Of a DNA stretch of 12,974 bases, positions 1-6,326 are shown piece by piece. Under the pieces are notes generated by a model that had not been told where the DNA came from, made no database searches, and was given only the letters and a program-made list of their open reading frames with translations. The DNA comes from Candidatus Omnitrophota bacterium. GTDB lineage: Bacteria > Omnitrophota > Gorgyraeia > Gorgyraeales > Gorgyraeaceae. The first letter of the stretch is position 1; each line of letters starts with the position of its first letter. Both the position numbers and the translations under genes were made by a program. The DNA lies in NCBI GenBank assembly GCA_013202925.1, contig JABMRA010000001.1, forward strand, positions 1-12,974, in the 5' to 3' direction.

Positions 1-30
1 ACTTTAGTCCTGGACTAAAGTGTCAAGCAT
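1..30. repeat. Palindromic element, copy A (cut by window start)
   Basis: Positions 1-10 (ACTTTAGTCC) and 12-21 (GGACTAAAGT) are perfect reverse complements around a single central T. The flank to position 30 (GTCAAGCAT) continues the right arm. Aligned to 5267-5296 of the full copy B, it matches at 25 of 30 positions with the centres in register, so about 11 bases of the left arm lie outside the window. The base pair next to the centre is C-G here and A-T in copy B, a compensated change. The element ends 12 nt before the glyA ATG and directly abuts its ribosome binding site. The function is unknown; it has no T-run, so it does not look like a simple intrinsic terminator. Confidence 0.75.
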
Positions 31-32
31 TT

Positions 33-40
33 GGGAGGGG
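33..40 (+). promoter_or_regulatory. Ribosome binding site that decides the glyA start
   Basis: The purine run GGGAGGGG lies 2-4 nt before the ATG at 43. An in-frame TTG at 31 would put this Shine-Dalgarno inside the coding region, so the ATG at 43 is preferred. Confidence 0.6.
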
Positions 41-42
41 AG

Positions 43-1284
43 ATGGGCAGGTTAAAAAACATTGATCCAGAGATCTTTCAGGCAATACAAAAGGAGCTGG
101 AGCGGCAGCGGAATAACATTGAACTCATAGCAAGCGAGAATTTCGCGAGCGAGGCTGTCCTTGAGGCGCAGGGCTCTGTGCTTACCAATAAGTACGCTGA
201 AGGCTATCCGTCCAAGCGATGGTACGGCGGCTGTGAGTGCGTGGACGAGGCAGAGCGCCTGGCAGTTAAAAGGGTAAAGAAGCTTTTTGGCTCAGAGCAT
301 GCCAATGTGCAGCCCCATTCAGGCACGCAGGCAAATATGGCAGTGTATTTTGCGCTTCTCAAGCCCGGTGATACTGTTCTGGCAATGGACCTTGCATGCG
401 GCGGCCACCTTTCGCACGGCCACCCGCATAATTTCTCAGGGAGATTTTTTAAAATAGTACCGTATGGCGTAAGCAAAAAGGATGAGAAGCTCGATTATGA
501 CGAGATAGCTTCTTTAGCAAAAAAACATAGACCCAAGATGATCCTTGCGGGCGCATGCGCATATCCGCGCATTATAGATTTTAAGAGATTCAGGGAGATA
601 GCAGACAGCGTGGGCGCGTATCTTTTTGTGGATATGGCGCATATTGCAGGGCTTGTGGCTGCAGGGCTTCACCCGAGTCCTGTGCCGTACGCAGAAGCAG
701 TAAGTTCCACTACGCACAAGACCTTACGAGGTCCAAGGGGCGGCATTATCCTTTGCCGCAGGGAATTTGCCAAAAAAATAGACACAGAGATATTCCCTGG
801 TATTCAGGGCGGTCCTCTGATGCATGTGATAGCTGCAAAGGCCGTGGCCTTTAAAGAGGCAGAATCAAAAAACTTCAAGGAATATCAGGCGCAGATCATA
901 AAAAATTCCAAAGCGCTGGCAAAGAATCTGCAAGACGCAGGTTTCAGGATAGTTTCAGGAGGTACAGACAATCATCTTTCCCTGGTAGATTTAGGGCCAA
1001 AGGGCCTTACAGGCAAAGAGGCAGCAGATATCCTTGACAAGGTGCATATAACAGTCAATAAGAACCTCATACCGTTTGACAAAAAGAGACCGGCCATAAC
1101 GAGCGGCGTACGTCTGGGTACGCCCGCAGTTACTACCAGGGGCATGAAGGAATCCGAGATGAAGGAAATAGCAGACGTGATGAATGTATCATTAACGAAC
1201 AAAGGGGATAGTTCAGTATTAGAGGAATGCAATAAGAAGGTAATCTCGCTTGTCAAAAAATTTCCTCTTTACCAGGAAAGGTGA
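43..1284 (+). CDS. glyA: Serine hydroxymethyltransferase
   Basis: This cytoplasmic PLP enzyme interconverts serine plus tetrahydrofolate with glycine plus 5,10-methylene-THF, the main entry of one-carbon units. From the ATG at 43 the protein has 413 residues, close to the usual ~415-420. Visible family motifs are the N-terminal IELIASENF and the YAEGYPSKRWYGGCE region, the PLP-contact segment VDMAHIAGL (Asp197, His200) and the PLP lysine motif STTHKTLRGPRGG with Lys226. The substrate-binding FPGIQGGP and a C-terminal GVRLGTPAVTTRG are also present. Nothing catalytic is missing. An in-frame TTG at 31 would add four residues but overlaps the ribosome binding site. nrdR follows after 3 nt, so the two are probably cotranscribed. 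Further folate genes (metV, 5-formyl-THF cyclo-ligase) lie about 5.5-7 kb downstream in the same direction. Confidence 0.97.
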   Translation: MGRLKNIDPEIFQAIQKELERQRNNIELIASENFASEAVLEAQGSVLTNKYAEGYPSKRWYGGCECVDEAERLAVKRVKKLFGSEHANVQPHSGTQANMAVYFALLKPGDTVLAMDLACGGHLSHGHPHNFSGRFFKIVPYGVSKKDEKLDYDEIASLAKKHRPKMILAGACAYPRIIDFKRFREIADSVGAYLFVDMAHIAGLVAAGLHPSPVPYAEAVSSTTHKTLRGPRGGIILCRREFAKKIDTEIFPGIQGGPLMHVIAAKAVAFKEAESKNFKEYQAQIIKNSKALAKNLQDAGFRIVSGGTDNHLSLVDLGPKGLTGKEAADILDKVHITVNKNLIPFDKKRPAITSGVRLGTPAVTTRGMKESEMKEIADVMNVSLTNKGDSSVLEECNKKVISLVKKFPLYQER

Positions 1285-1287
1285 GCC

Positions 1288-1746
1288 ATGAAATGTCCAT
1301 TCTGCGGTCACAATGAAGACAAGGTAATCGATTCCCGCTCCTCTGAAGAAGGCCGTTCAATACGGCGGCGCAGGGAGTGCCTTAACTGCAAGCGGCGTTT
1401 TACAACATATGAGAATATAGAAGAGGCATCCTTGATGGTAATAAAAAAAGACGGCAGGCGCGAGTCATACGACAGAAAGAAGATCCTGGCCGGAATAAAA
1501 AAGGCCTGCGAGAAACGGCCGATAAGTACCCAGCGGCTTGAAGAACTGGCTGACAAGATAGAATATACGCTGCAGAGTAAATATGAAAAAGAGGTGGATG
1601 CCGCTGTTATCGGTGAATTGCTGATGGAACTTTTGTATGAATTGGATGAGGTGGCCTATGTGAGATTTGCCTCTGTGTACCGCCAGTTCAAGGACATAAA
1701 CCAGTTCATGAAGGAACTAAAGGGGCTTTTGAATCACAATAGATAG
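1288..1746 (+). CDS. nrdR: Transcriptional repressor NrdR
   Basis: NrdR is a nucleotide-sensing repressor of ribonucleotide reductase genes; it binds ATP/dATP and represses nrd promoters. The 152-residue protein has the normal family length. It opens with a zinc ribbon using Cys3, Cys6, Cys31 and Cys34 (MKCPFCGH and ECLNCKRRF), followed by the basic SIRRRRE segment. An ATP-cone domain follows from about residue 49 to 139, starting VIKKDGRRESYDRKKI. The ATG lies only 3 nt after the glyA stop, which implies cotranscription and likely translational coupling. No ribonucleotide reductase gene is in the window, so the targets must be elsewhere. The stop codon is 10 nt from the stop of the convergent gene, with no hairpin-plus-T-run terminator between them. 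Confidence 0.97.
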   Translation: MKCPFCGHNEDKVIDSRSSEEGRSIRRRRECLNCKRRFTTYENIEEASLMVIKKDGRRESYDRKKILAGIKKACEKRPISTQRLEELADKIEYTLQSKYEKEVDAAVIGELLMELLYELDEVAYVRFASVYRQFKDINQFMKELKGLLNHNR

Positions 1747-1756
1747 TCAGGCGGGC

Positions 1757-3331
1757 TTATTCCAGGGTATAACTTACAAAATCAGCTTCTTTCTTTAACC
1801 TCTCAAGCCACTTATCAAACACTCCCTGCTTTTTCCTCAAAAGAAGAGTTTCTTTAAAATCCTTTCTTTCTTCAATAAATTTAACTTCGTCAATGCCTTC
1901 ATATCCGTCGAGTCTTACTATGACCCAGCTTTCAAGCATCTTTACAGGTTCGGAAACTTCACCGGTCTTTAAAGACGCGCCGGCCTCGACAAATCCTATG
2001 GCAGGCCCGAGCGCTGGTATATAGCCGCCCCGTGTTATAAAATCCGTTTGTTTGATCTCTTCCTGTGCCTCGCTTGCAATATCTTCAAATACCCCGCCAG
2101 TTTTTATCCTATCGGTTATCGCGACACAGAGTTCTTTTGCCTTTTTTTCAGCAAGCCCTATGGATCTATTCTTTGTGAAGCTGGATATTACAGAATCCCT
2201 TGTCTCAGCGAATTCAGGTATATAGGGCTCTCTTTTTTCCTTTAACTGGATTATATAAAACCCCTTTTCGGTTTTAATAAGGACATTGGAGATCTGGCCT
2301 GGTTCCAGCTCAAAACCGCTCTTTGTAAATTCATAAGACCGGCCTATGTCGGGGACCTCCTCCTGCATGCTGAAGAACCCTGTTTCTTTTCCCTCCAACC
2401 CGAATGAACGGCTGGCCTCGCCCAGATCATTTTTGTCCAACACCTTATCCATGACCTTATAGGCCAGTTCTTCTGCAAGGGATGTCTTTTTTTCCATGCC
2501 AAGCCGTTCGGTTATCCGGCTTTTTATTGCCTCATCCAATACAGGCGCCTCGTCAGAATCCGGTTTTTTAAAGTCCGCCATATGCTCCTCGAAATATCTT
2601 TTAATCGCATCTTCTTTTACGTAGACCTCTTTATCAAATCTGGAAAAGGGAATCTCTATATATCTGACATTTATACGCTCGGGCCTTCGAAAGGCCTCTT
2701 TATTTTCTTCATAGAATTTTACAAGGCCCGGCTCTTCATATCTGACGTCTTTTTCAAAGTCGGCAAAAGGGATGGATATGTAGGATGCCTTTATCTTTTC
2801 AGATTGTTTCTTGTAGGCGTCTTTTACTTCTTCCTCAGTCACTGAGATATTGCTGGTGACATTTTCCCTGAGTTTGGAGATGCGTATGTCGTCTCTCAAC
2901 TTTTCTTCAAAACCCCTTGCGGCATCTCCGAACATTGATTTATATAGTTTTTTGTCGAACAGGCCGTCTCTCTGAAACACAGGAAAACCCGCGATAATTT
3001 TCGCCACCTCAGAGTCCTTCGCGGTTATATTTTCCTTTTTTGCCGCCTCCAGCAGGCAGATGCGGTTCCACGTCATCTGGTCAATGAATTCGGGAGGGAT
3101 GTTTCTGCCGAACGACCTCGTGAGGTTATCTCTTGTGATGCGCCACATATCAGCATACTTCTCGAAAGAGACCTTTTTATTGAATATCTTTCCTGCGCAG
3201 CTCGGGCCTTCTCCGCTTTTTTTGCCCGAAGAACCAGCGCCCCATAGCACGAAAGCAGGTATTATCAATATTGCCAGCGCCCATATTATGCGTTTCATAG
3301 TCTTACGTTTTCTCAAGAATTTTAACAGCAT
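1757..3331 (-). CDS. Membrane-anchored PpiD/SurA-like peptidyl-prolyl isomerase or chaperone
   Basis: This is probably an envelope folding factor, anchored in the inner membrane with its bulk in the periplasm. The 524-residue protein starts with a basic tail (residues 1-14), one hydrophobic anchor (about 15-31, ending IIPAFVLWG) and then a SurA/PpiD-type N-terminal helical domain to about 170, including the family-like FPVFQRDGLFDKKLY stretch. Residues 181-218 and 221-258 are a recognisable tandem duplication with a 40-residue period (both contain Y-I-x-I-P-F-x-x-F and end F-[RK]-[RK]-P). Two parvulin-like C-terminal halves can be seen: about 317-366 (TGFF, then LEPGQISNVLIKTEKGFYIIQL) and 434-475 (RGGYIP, then LKTGEVSEP). 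Neither has a clean parvulin N-terminal half, so isomerase activity is doubtful and a chaperone role more likely. The start at 3331 has the Shine-Dalgarno GAGGTGGG just upstream. An in-frame Met at residue 12 would shorten the basic tail. Confidence 0.8.
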   Translation of the reverse strand: MLLKFLRKRKTMKRIIWALAILIIPAFVLWGAGSSGKKSGEGPSCAGKIFNKKVSFEKYADMWRITRDNLTRSFGRNIPPEFIDQMTWNRICLLEAAKKENITAKDSEVAKIIAGFPVFQRDGLFDKKLYKSMFGDAARGFEEKLRDDIRISKLRENVTSNISVTEEEVKDAYKKQSEKIKASYISIPFADFEKDVRYEEPGLVKFYEENKEAFRRPERINVRYIEIPFSRFDKEVYVKEDAIKRYFEEHMADFKKPDSDEAPVLDEAIKSRITERLGMEKKTSLAEELAYKVMDKVLDKNDLGEASRSFGLEGKETGFFSMQEEVPDIGRSYEFTKSGFELEPGQISNVLIKTEKGFYIIQLKEKREPYIPEFAETRDSVISSFTKNRSIGLAEKKAKELCVAITDRIKTGGVFEDIASEAQEEIKQTDFITRGGYIPALGPAIGFVEAGASLKTGEVSEPVKMLESWVIVRLDGYEGIDEVKFIEERKDFKETLLLRKKQGVFDKWLERLKKEADFVSYTLE

Positions 3332-3351
3332 ATCCCACCTCGTTTTAAAAC

Positions 3352-3357
3352 ATTATA
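3352..3357 (-). promoter_or_regulatory. -10 box for the PpiD-like gene
   Basis: On the - strand this reads TATAAT, an exact sigma-70 -10 consensus, 20 nt upstream of the start codon at 3331. The corresponding -35 position (TAGATT at 17 bp spacing) is a poor match, so the promoter is plausible but only half supported. Confidence 0.45.
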
Positions 3358-3360
3358 TAC

Positions 3361-3389
3361 TTTATATGCCGAAAAATCTATGTTAAAAT
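3361..3389 (+). promoter_or_regulatory. Weak candidate promoter for polX
   Basis: TTTATA (3361-3366, 4 of 6 to the -35 consensus) and TAAAAT (3384-3389, 5 of 6 to the -10) are exactly 17 bp apart. If used, the polX transcript would carry a leader of about 160 nt containing all three inverted repeats that follow, and the promoter would overlap the - strand promoter face to face. The region is A/T-rich, so a chance match is possible. Confidence 0.3.
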
Positions 3390-3398
3390 AGTGAGGTC

Positions 3399-3433
3399 AT
3401 GATTTATGTCAATCAAAGATTGACGTAAATCAT
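3399..3433. repeat. Inverted repeat C, possible relative of copies A and B
   Basis: The arms 3399-3414 (ATGATTTATGTCAATC) and 3418-3433 (GATTGACGTAAATCAT) pair at 15 of 16 positions around a 3-nt AAA loop. A further GTC/GAC pairing is possible with a 2-nt bulge. The ends (ATGATTTA and TAAATCAT) resemble the ends of element B (ATGCTTTA and TAAAGCAT), while the centre differs. No T-run follows it. Confidence 0.7.
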
Positions 3434-3444
3434 TTGACTGAACT

Positions 3445-3513
3445 ACCCCCACCTGTTTCGTTTTGTTTCGCCTTGCCTCCTTAAGGGTCAAAACGAAACA
3501 AAACGGTGGGGGT
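3445..3513. repeat. Long imperfect inverted repeat D (C-rich/G-rich arms)
   Basis: The left arm is ACCCCCACC (3445-3453) plus TGTTTCGTTTTG (3454-3465). The right arm is CAAAACGAAACA (3489-3500), a 4-nt AAAC bulge, then GGTGGGGGT (3505-3513). That gives 21 paired positions with a 23-nt loop. The arms themselves are built from short GTTT-type repeats, so the pairing can slip. The element sits in the polX leader or upstream region; its function is unknown. Confidence 0.65.
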
Positions 3514-3525
3514 CAAATTCGCACA

Positions 3526-3547
3526 GTCATCCGCCGTGGCGGATGAC
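3526..3547. repeat. Perfect inverted repeat E just before polX
   Basis: GTCATCCGCC (3526-3535) and GGCGGATGAC (3538-3547) pair perfectly over 10 bp with a 2-nt centre. Its right edge is 11 nt before the polX ATG and occupies the position where a Shine-Dalgarno would be expected. It could be an operator or an RNA hairpin affecting translation start, or a dispersed repeat that happens to lie here. Confidence 0.7.
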
Positions 3548-3558
3548 GTACTCATTCG

Positions 3559-5256
3559 ATGAAGAATCAGGAGATTGCCAATATCTTTAGGCAGATTGCC
3601 GAGATCCTGGAGATAAAAGGGGAGAACCCATTCAGGATCCGCGCATACGAACGCGCAGCCCTGAATATAGAATCTATCCCCGAGGACATAGAGGTCTTTG
3701 TAAAACAGGATAGGCTCAAGAGCATCCCTGGCATCGGCAAGGACCTTGAAGAAAAGATAAAAGAGATCGTGACTGAGGGGAGACTCAAATATCTGGAGGA
3801 GTTAAAAAAGGCAATCCCTGAGGGGCTTATTGACATATTGAAAGTACCGGGCGTAGGGCCCAAGACAGCCAAGGTGTTATACGAAAGGCTTGGCGTTAGG
3901 GACCTGGTTATGCTTGAGAGGATGGTGCATGCAGGCAGGGTCAGTAAGCTTCCCGGCATGAAGAAAAAGACTGAAGAAAACATCATCCGCGGAATAGAGA
4001 TTTTAAAAAGGGGCCACGACAGGATGGATCTGAAGACAGCAATGGATGCGGCTGATTCATTTGTAGGACGGCTTAAAAGATTGAAAGAGGTGAAAAAGAT
4101 AATACCTGCCGGAAGCCTCAGGAGGATGAAGGATACAGTAAGGGATATAGACATACTGGTCTCATCCGGATCGCCAAAAAAGATAATGGGTAAATTTACA
4201 ACGCTTCCTGACGTAAGAGAGGTGCTTGCAAAAGGCCTGACCAAGTCGTCAATACTTACAAAAGACGGCATCCATGTGGATGTAAGGGTCATCGAGGATG
4301 CATCTTACGGGGCAGCCCTGATGTATTTTACCGGTTCAAAGGCGCATAATATTAAACTGCGTCAACTCGCAATAAAAAAAGGTTTCAAATTGAGCGAATA
4401 TGGGATATTCAAAAAAAATAAAAAGGTGGCAGGAAAGACCGAAAAAGAGATGTACCGGACGCTGGGCCTTCCATATATCGTACCTGAGTTAAGGGAAGAC
4501 AGGGGGGAGGTCGAGGCTGCCAGAGGGAACATGCTGCCAAGACTGGTGGAACCGGGCGATATAAAAGGAGACCTGCACGTGCATTCTACATGGTCTGACG
4601 GCGGCAGTTCCATAGAAGAAGTGGTTAAAAAGGCAATGGGGATGGGCTATGAATATATTGGCATCACTGACCATTCACAGGGCCTAAAGATAGCAGGCGG
4701 CCTGAGCAAGGAAGAGTTAAAACTAAAGAAAAAAGAGATAGACAGATTGAGCAAAAAATACAAGGGCATAAAGATCTTATTCGGCGCAGAGGTGGATATT
4801 GATTCTGACGGAGGCCTGGACTATCCGGACGATATCTTAAACCAGATGGATGTCGTAATAGGGGCTATACATTCAGGGTTTAAGCAGTCCAGGGAAAGAT
4901 TGACAGCGCGTATAATAAAGGCCTGCCAGAATAAATACGTCAGGATCATAGCCCACCCCACAGGAAGGTTATGGGGCGCGAGAGACCCTTATGAGATCGA
5001 CCTCGAAGAGGTGCTTAAGGCATGTATGGACACAGATACAGCACTTGAGATAAACAGTTTTCCGCAGAGACTGGATCTGAATGACATCAATTGCCGCATG
5101 GCAAAGGACTTCGGGGTAAAGATGGTAATAAATACAGACGCCCATCTTGCCGAACAGCTTGAGATGATGCGTTTCGGCATAGCCTGTGCCCGCAGGGCAT
5201 GGCTTGAAAAAAAAGACATACTAAATACCCTGTCCCTGGAGAAACTGCCTCTATGA
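3559..5256 (+). CDS. polX: DNA polymerase X with C-terminal PHP exonuclease domain
   Basis: Bacterial PolX fills gaps in DNA repair; the PHP domain adds metal-dependent 3'-5' exonuclease and AP-site activity in studied members. The 565-residue protein has the usual length and all parts. Helix-hairpin-helix motifs are at about 53-67 (SIPGIGKDLEE), 93-112 (VPGVGPKTAKVL) and 128-142. The polymerase core has GSLRR (185-189) and catalytic aspartates Asp196, Asp198 and Asp241. The PHP domain starts at 337 (GDLHVHSTWSDGG, His340 and His342), then has TDHS (Asp371, His372), GAEVDI (Glu411), GAIHSG (His438), IIAHPTGR (His466) and NTDAH (Asp527, His529). The ATG fits the family N-terminus, but no Shine-Dalgarno precedes it; inverted repeat E lies there instead. 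The stop codon runs directly into palindrome B. Confidence 0.96.
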   Translation: MKNQEIANIFRQIAEILEIKGENPFRIRAYERAALNIESIPEDIEVFVKQDRLKSIPGIGKDLEEKIKEIVTEGRLKYLEELKKAIPEGLIDILKVPGVGPKTAKVLYERLGVRDLVMLERMVHAGRVSKLPGMKKKTEENIIRGIEILKRGHDRMDLKTAMDAADSFVGRLKRLKEVKKIIPAGSLRRMKDTVRDIDILVSSGSPKKIMGKFTTLPDVREVLAKGLTKSSILTKDGIHVDVRVIEDASYGAALMYFTGSKAHNIKLRQLAIKKGFKLSEYGIFKKNKKVAGKTEKEMYRTLGLPYIVPELREDRGEVEAARGNMLPRLVEPGDIKGDLHVHSTWSDGGSSIEEVVKKAMGMGYEYIGITDHSQGLKIAGGLSKEELKLKKKEIDRLSKKYKGIKILFGAEVDIDSDGGLDYPDDILNQMDVVIGAIHSGFKQSRERLTARIIKACQNKYVRIIAHPTGRLWGARDPYEIDLEEVLKACMDTDTALEINSFPQRLDLNDINCRMAKDFGVKMVINTDAHLAEQLEMMRFGIACARRAWLEKKDILNTLSLEKLPL

Positions 5257-5298
5257 TATGCTTTACACTTTTGTCATTGACTAAAATGTAAAGCATAT
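5256..5298. repeat. Palindromic element, copy B (full length)
   Basis: The arms 5256-5276 and 5278-5298 pair at 19 of 21 positions around a single central T at 5277; the two mismatches are C-A (5268/5286) and T-T (5272/5282). The outer 12 bp (ATATGCTTTACA and TGTAAAGCATAT) are perfect. It shares 25 of 30 aligned positions with copy A at 1-30. Its first base is the last base of the polX stop codon, and its last base is the first T of the -35 box of the next promoter. There is no T-run, so it is not a typical Rho-independent terminator, though a transcript could fold into a strong hairpin here. Confidence 0.85.
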
Positions 5299-5326
5299 TG
5301 ACCGGGCGGGGCGGATTTGCTATAAT
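5298..5326 (+). promoter_or_regulatory. Strong sigma-70-type promoter for the downstream gene run
   Basis: TTGACC (5298-5303, 5 of 6 to consensus) is followed by a 17-bp G-rich spacer and a perfect TATAAT (5321-5326). Transcription would begin near 5333, giving a leader of about 20 nt with the Shine-Dalgarno AGAGGTG at 5341-5347. This is the best promoter in the window and precedes eleven closely spaced + strand genes. The -35 box abuts palindrome B, so anything binding B would compete with or contact RNA polymerase. Confidence 0.75.
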
Positions 5327-5351
5327 AGGAAAAGATGGAAAGAGGTGCTGT

Positions 5352-5582
5352 ATGGTGAGAAAGGGGTTTTGGTTGTCGCTTTTAGTGGCGATAATGATTT
5401 CTCTGGGACTCTTTACGCTTAGAGGCTTTGGTAAAGACCAGCGACTTGAGAATACACAGGATCTGGCAGCTGTCTCAGAGAAGATAGAAGAAGTCTTAAA
5501 GAATCAACAGGATATAATAGAGCGACTCGGAGACATAAGAAGTCAACAGGATATAATAAGGGTCAGGGCTTCGCGAAAATAA
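5352..5582 (+). CDS. Small membrane-anchored coiled-coil protein, unknown function
   Basis: I do not recognise a family. The 76-residue product has a short basic start (MVRKG), one hydrophobic segment (about residues 6-24) and a charged, helix-prone tail rich in E, K, Q and I that looks like a short coiled coil. It is probably an inner-membrane protein with the tail outside the cytoplasm. The ATG at 5352 is chosen because AGAGGTG lies 4 nt upstream. A longer frame from a TTG at 5298 is impossible as the real start, since that TTG is part of the -35 box. Residues QQDII occur twice, 13 residues apart, from a 16-nt exact direct repeat. It is the first gene of the run, 21 nt before ccdA, so a role in the extracytoplasmic thiol pathway is possible but only by position. 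Confidence 0.6.
   Translation: MVRKGFWLSLLVAIMISLGLFTLRGFGKDQRLENTQDLAAVSEKIEEVLKNQQDIIERLGDIRSQQDIIRVRASRK
5504..5558 (+). repeat. 16-nt direct repeat inside the small coiled-coil gene
   Basis: TCAACAGGATATAATA occurs exactly at 5504-5519 and again at 5543-5558, 39 nt apart, which is 13 codons in frame. It encodes QQDII in both places. Each copy also contains a TATAAT string by chance of the coding sequence. Confidence 0.8.
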
Positions 5583-5603
5583 CCATTTAAAGGAATCTTT
5601 TAT

Positions 5604-6317
5604 ATGGGAAATACAAGCGAAGTCTCTATTATTATATCTTTTGTGGCCGGGATCCTCACATTCCTTTCTCCCTGCGTCTTACCTCTATTCCCTTCATATA
5701 TAACCTATATAACGGGCAGATCTTTTGAGGACCAAAAGGCCTCAGGGCCGTCGTCCAATATTAAAAGGATTACGGCAGCGCATTCTTTATTTTTTATATT
5801 AGGGTTTTCGATCGTCTTTATCCTTATGGGGATCACCTTTGCCTATCTCGGGAGCTTTTTTGGAATAAAAAGGATATTGCTGGAGAGGATAGGAGGGGTA
5901 TTAATAATATTATTCGGGCTGCATATATCCGGCCTGTTTAGCATCAAGGCCTTAAATCTGGACAAGAGATTGGTTTATAATAGAAAGAAGATCGGGTACC
6001 TGAGCTCTATTTTAATAGGCATGGCGTTTGCGGTTGGCTGGACGCCCTGCGTGGGGCCGATACTTTCGAGCATACTGATATATGCATCCACGCTGGAAAG
6101 CCTGCCGCGCGCAATAGTGCTGCTGGTCTTTTACTCGTTGGGTTTAGGGGTGCCGTTTTTCATAGCCTCGCTCGCAATAAATCAGTTTCTGTTTATATTT
6201 AACCGCTTTAAGGCCTTTATGAAGTTCGTGCCTATTGTCACGGGGACATTTTTAGTAATAATAGGGGTGCTGCTTTTTACAGGACAGTTTTCGAGGCTTA
6301 GCGGTATATTTGCTTAG
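5604..6317 (+). CDS. ccdA: CcdA-type thiol:disulfide transmembrane electron carrier
   Basis: CcdA-family proteins pass reducing electrons from cytoplasmic thioredoxin across the inner membrane to thioredoxin-like proteins outside, for example in cytochrome c maturation. The 237-residue protein is very hydrophobic, with about six membrane segments. The two redox cysteines are in the expected motifs: Cys24 in LSPCVLPLFPSY and Cys149 in GWTPCVGPIL. No DsbD-like N- or C-terminal soluble domain is fused. The ATG has AAAGGA upstream. The next gene, 9 nt downstream, encodes a membrane-tethered thioredoxin-like protein, the natural electron acceptor. No cytochrome c maturation gene is in the window, so the final substrate is not known. 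Confidence 0.93.
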   Translation: MGNTSEVSIIISFVAGILTFLSPCVLPLFPSYITYITGRSFEDQKASGPSSNIKRITAAHSLFFILGFSIVFILMGITFAYLGSFFGIKRILLERIGGVLIILFGLHISGLFSIKALNLDKRLVYNRKKIGYLSSILIGMAFAVGWTPCVGPILSSILIYASTLESLPRAIVLLVFYSLGLGVPFFIASLAINQFLFIFNRFKAFMKFVPIVTGTFLVIIGVLLFTGQFSRLSGIFA

Positions 6318-6326
6318 AAGGGGAGA

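Noticed and set aside
3399..3547. CRISPR-like array between the divergent genes
   Set aside because: The repeats are three different inverted repeats, not one direct repeat with spacers of equal length, and no cas gene is nearby.
3567..4292. 241-codon open frame on the - strand opposite polX
   Set aside because: It is antisense to a polymerase gene with all motifs intact, and its composition (Ser, Ile, Phe) is that of a shadow frame.
5256..5298. Rho-independent terminator after polX
   Set aside because: The hairpin is strong but A/T-rich with no following T-run on either strand, and a related palindrome sits upstream of glyA, so a dispersed element explains it better.
5298..5351. A TTG at 5298 that would extend the small coiled-coil gene by 18 residues
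   Set aside because: The TTG is the start of the -35 box TTGACC and lies upstream of the predicted transcription start; the ATG at 5352 has its own ribosome binding site.
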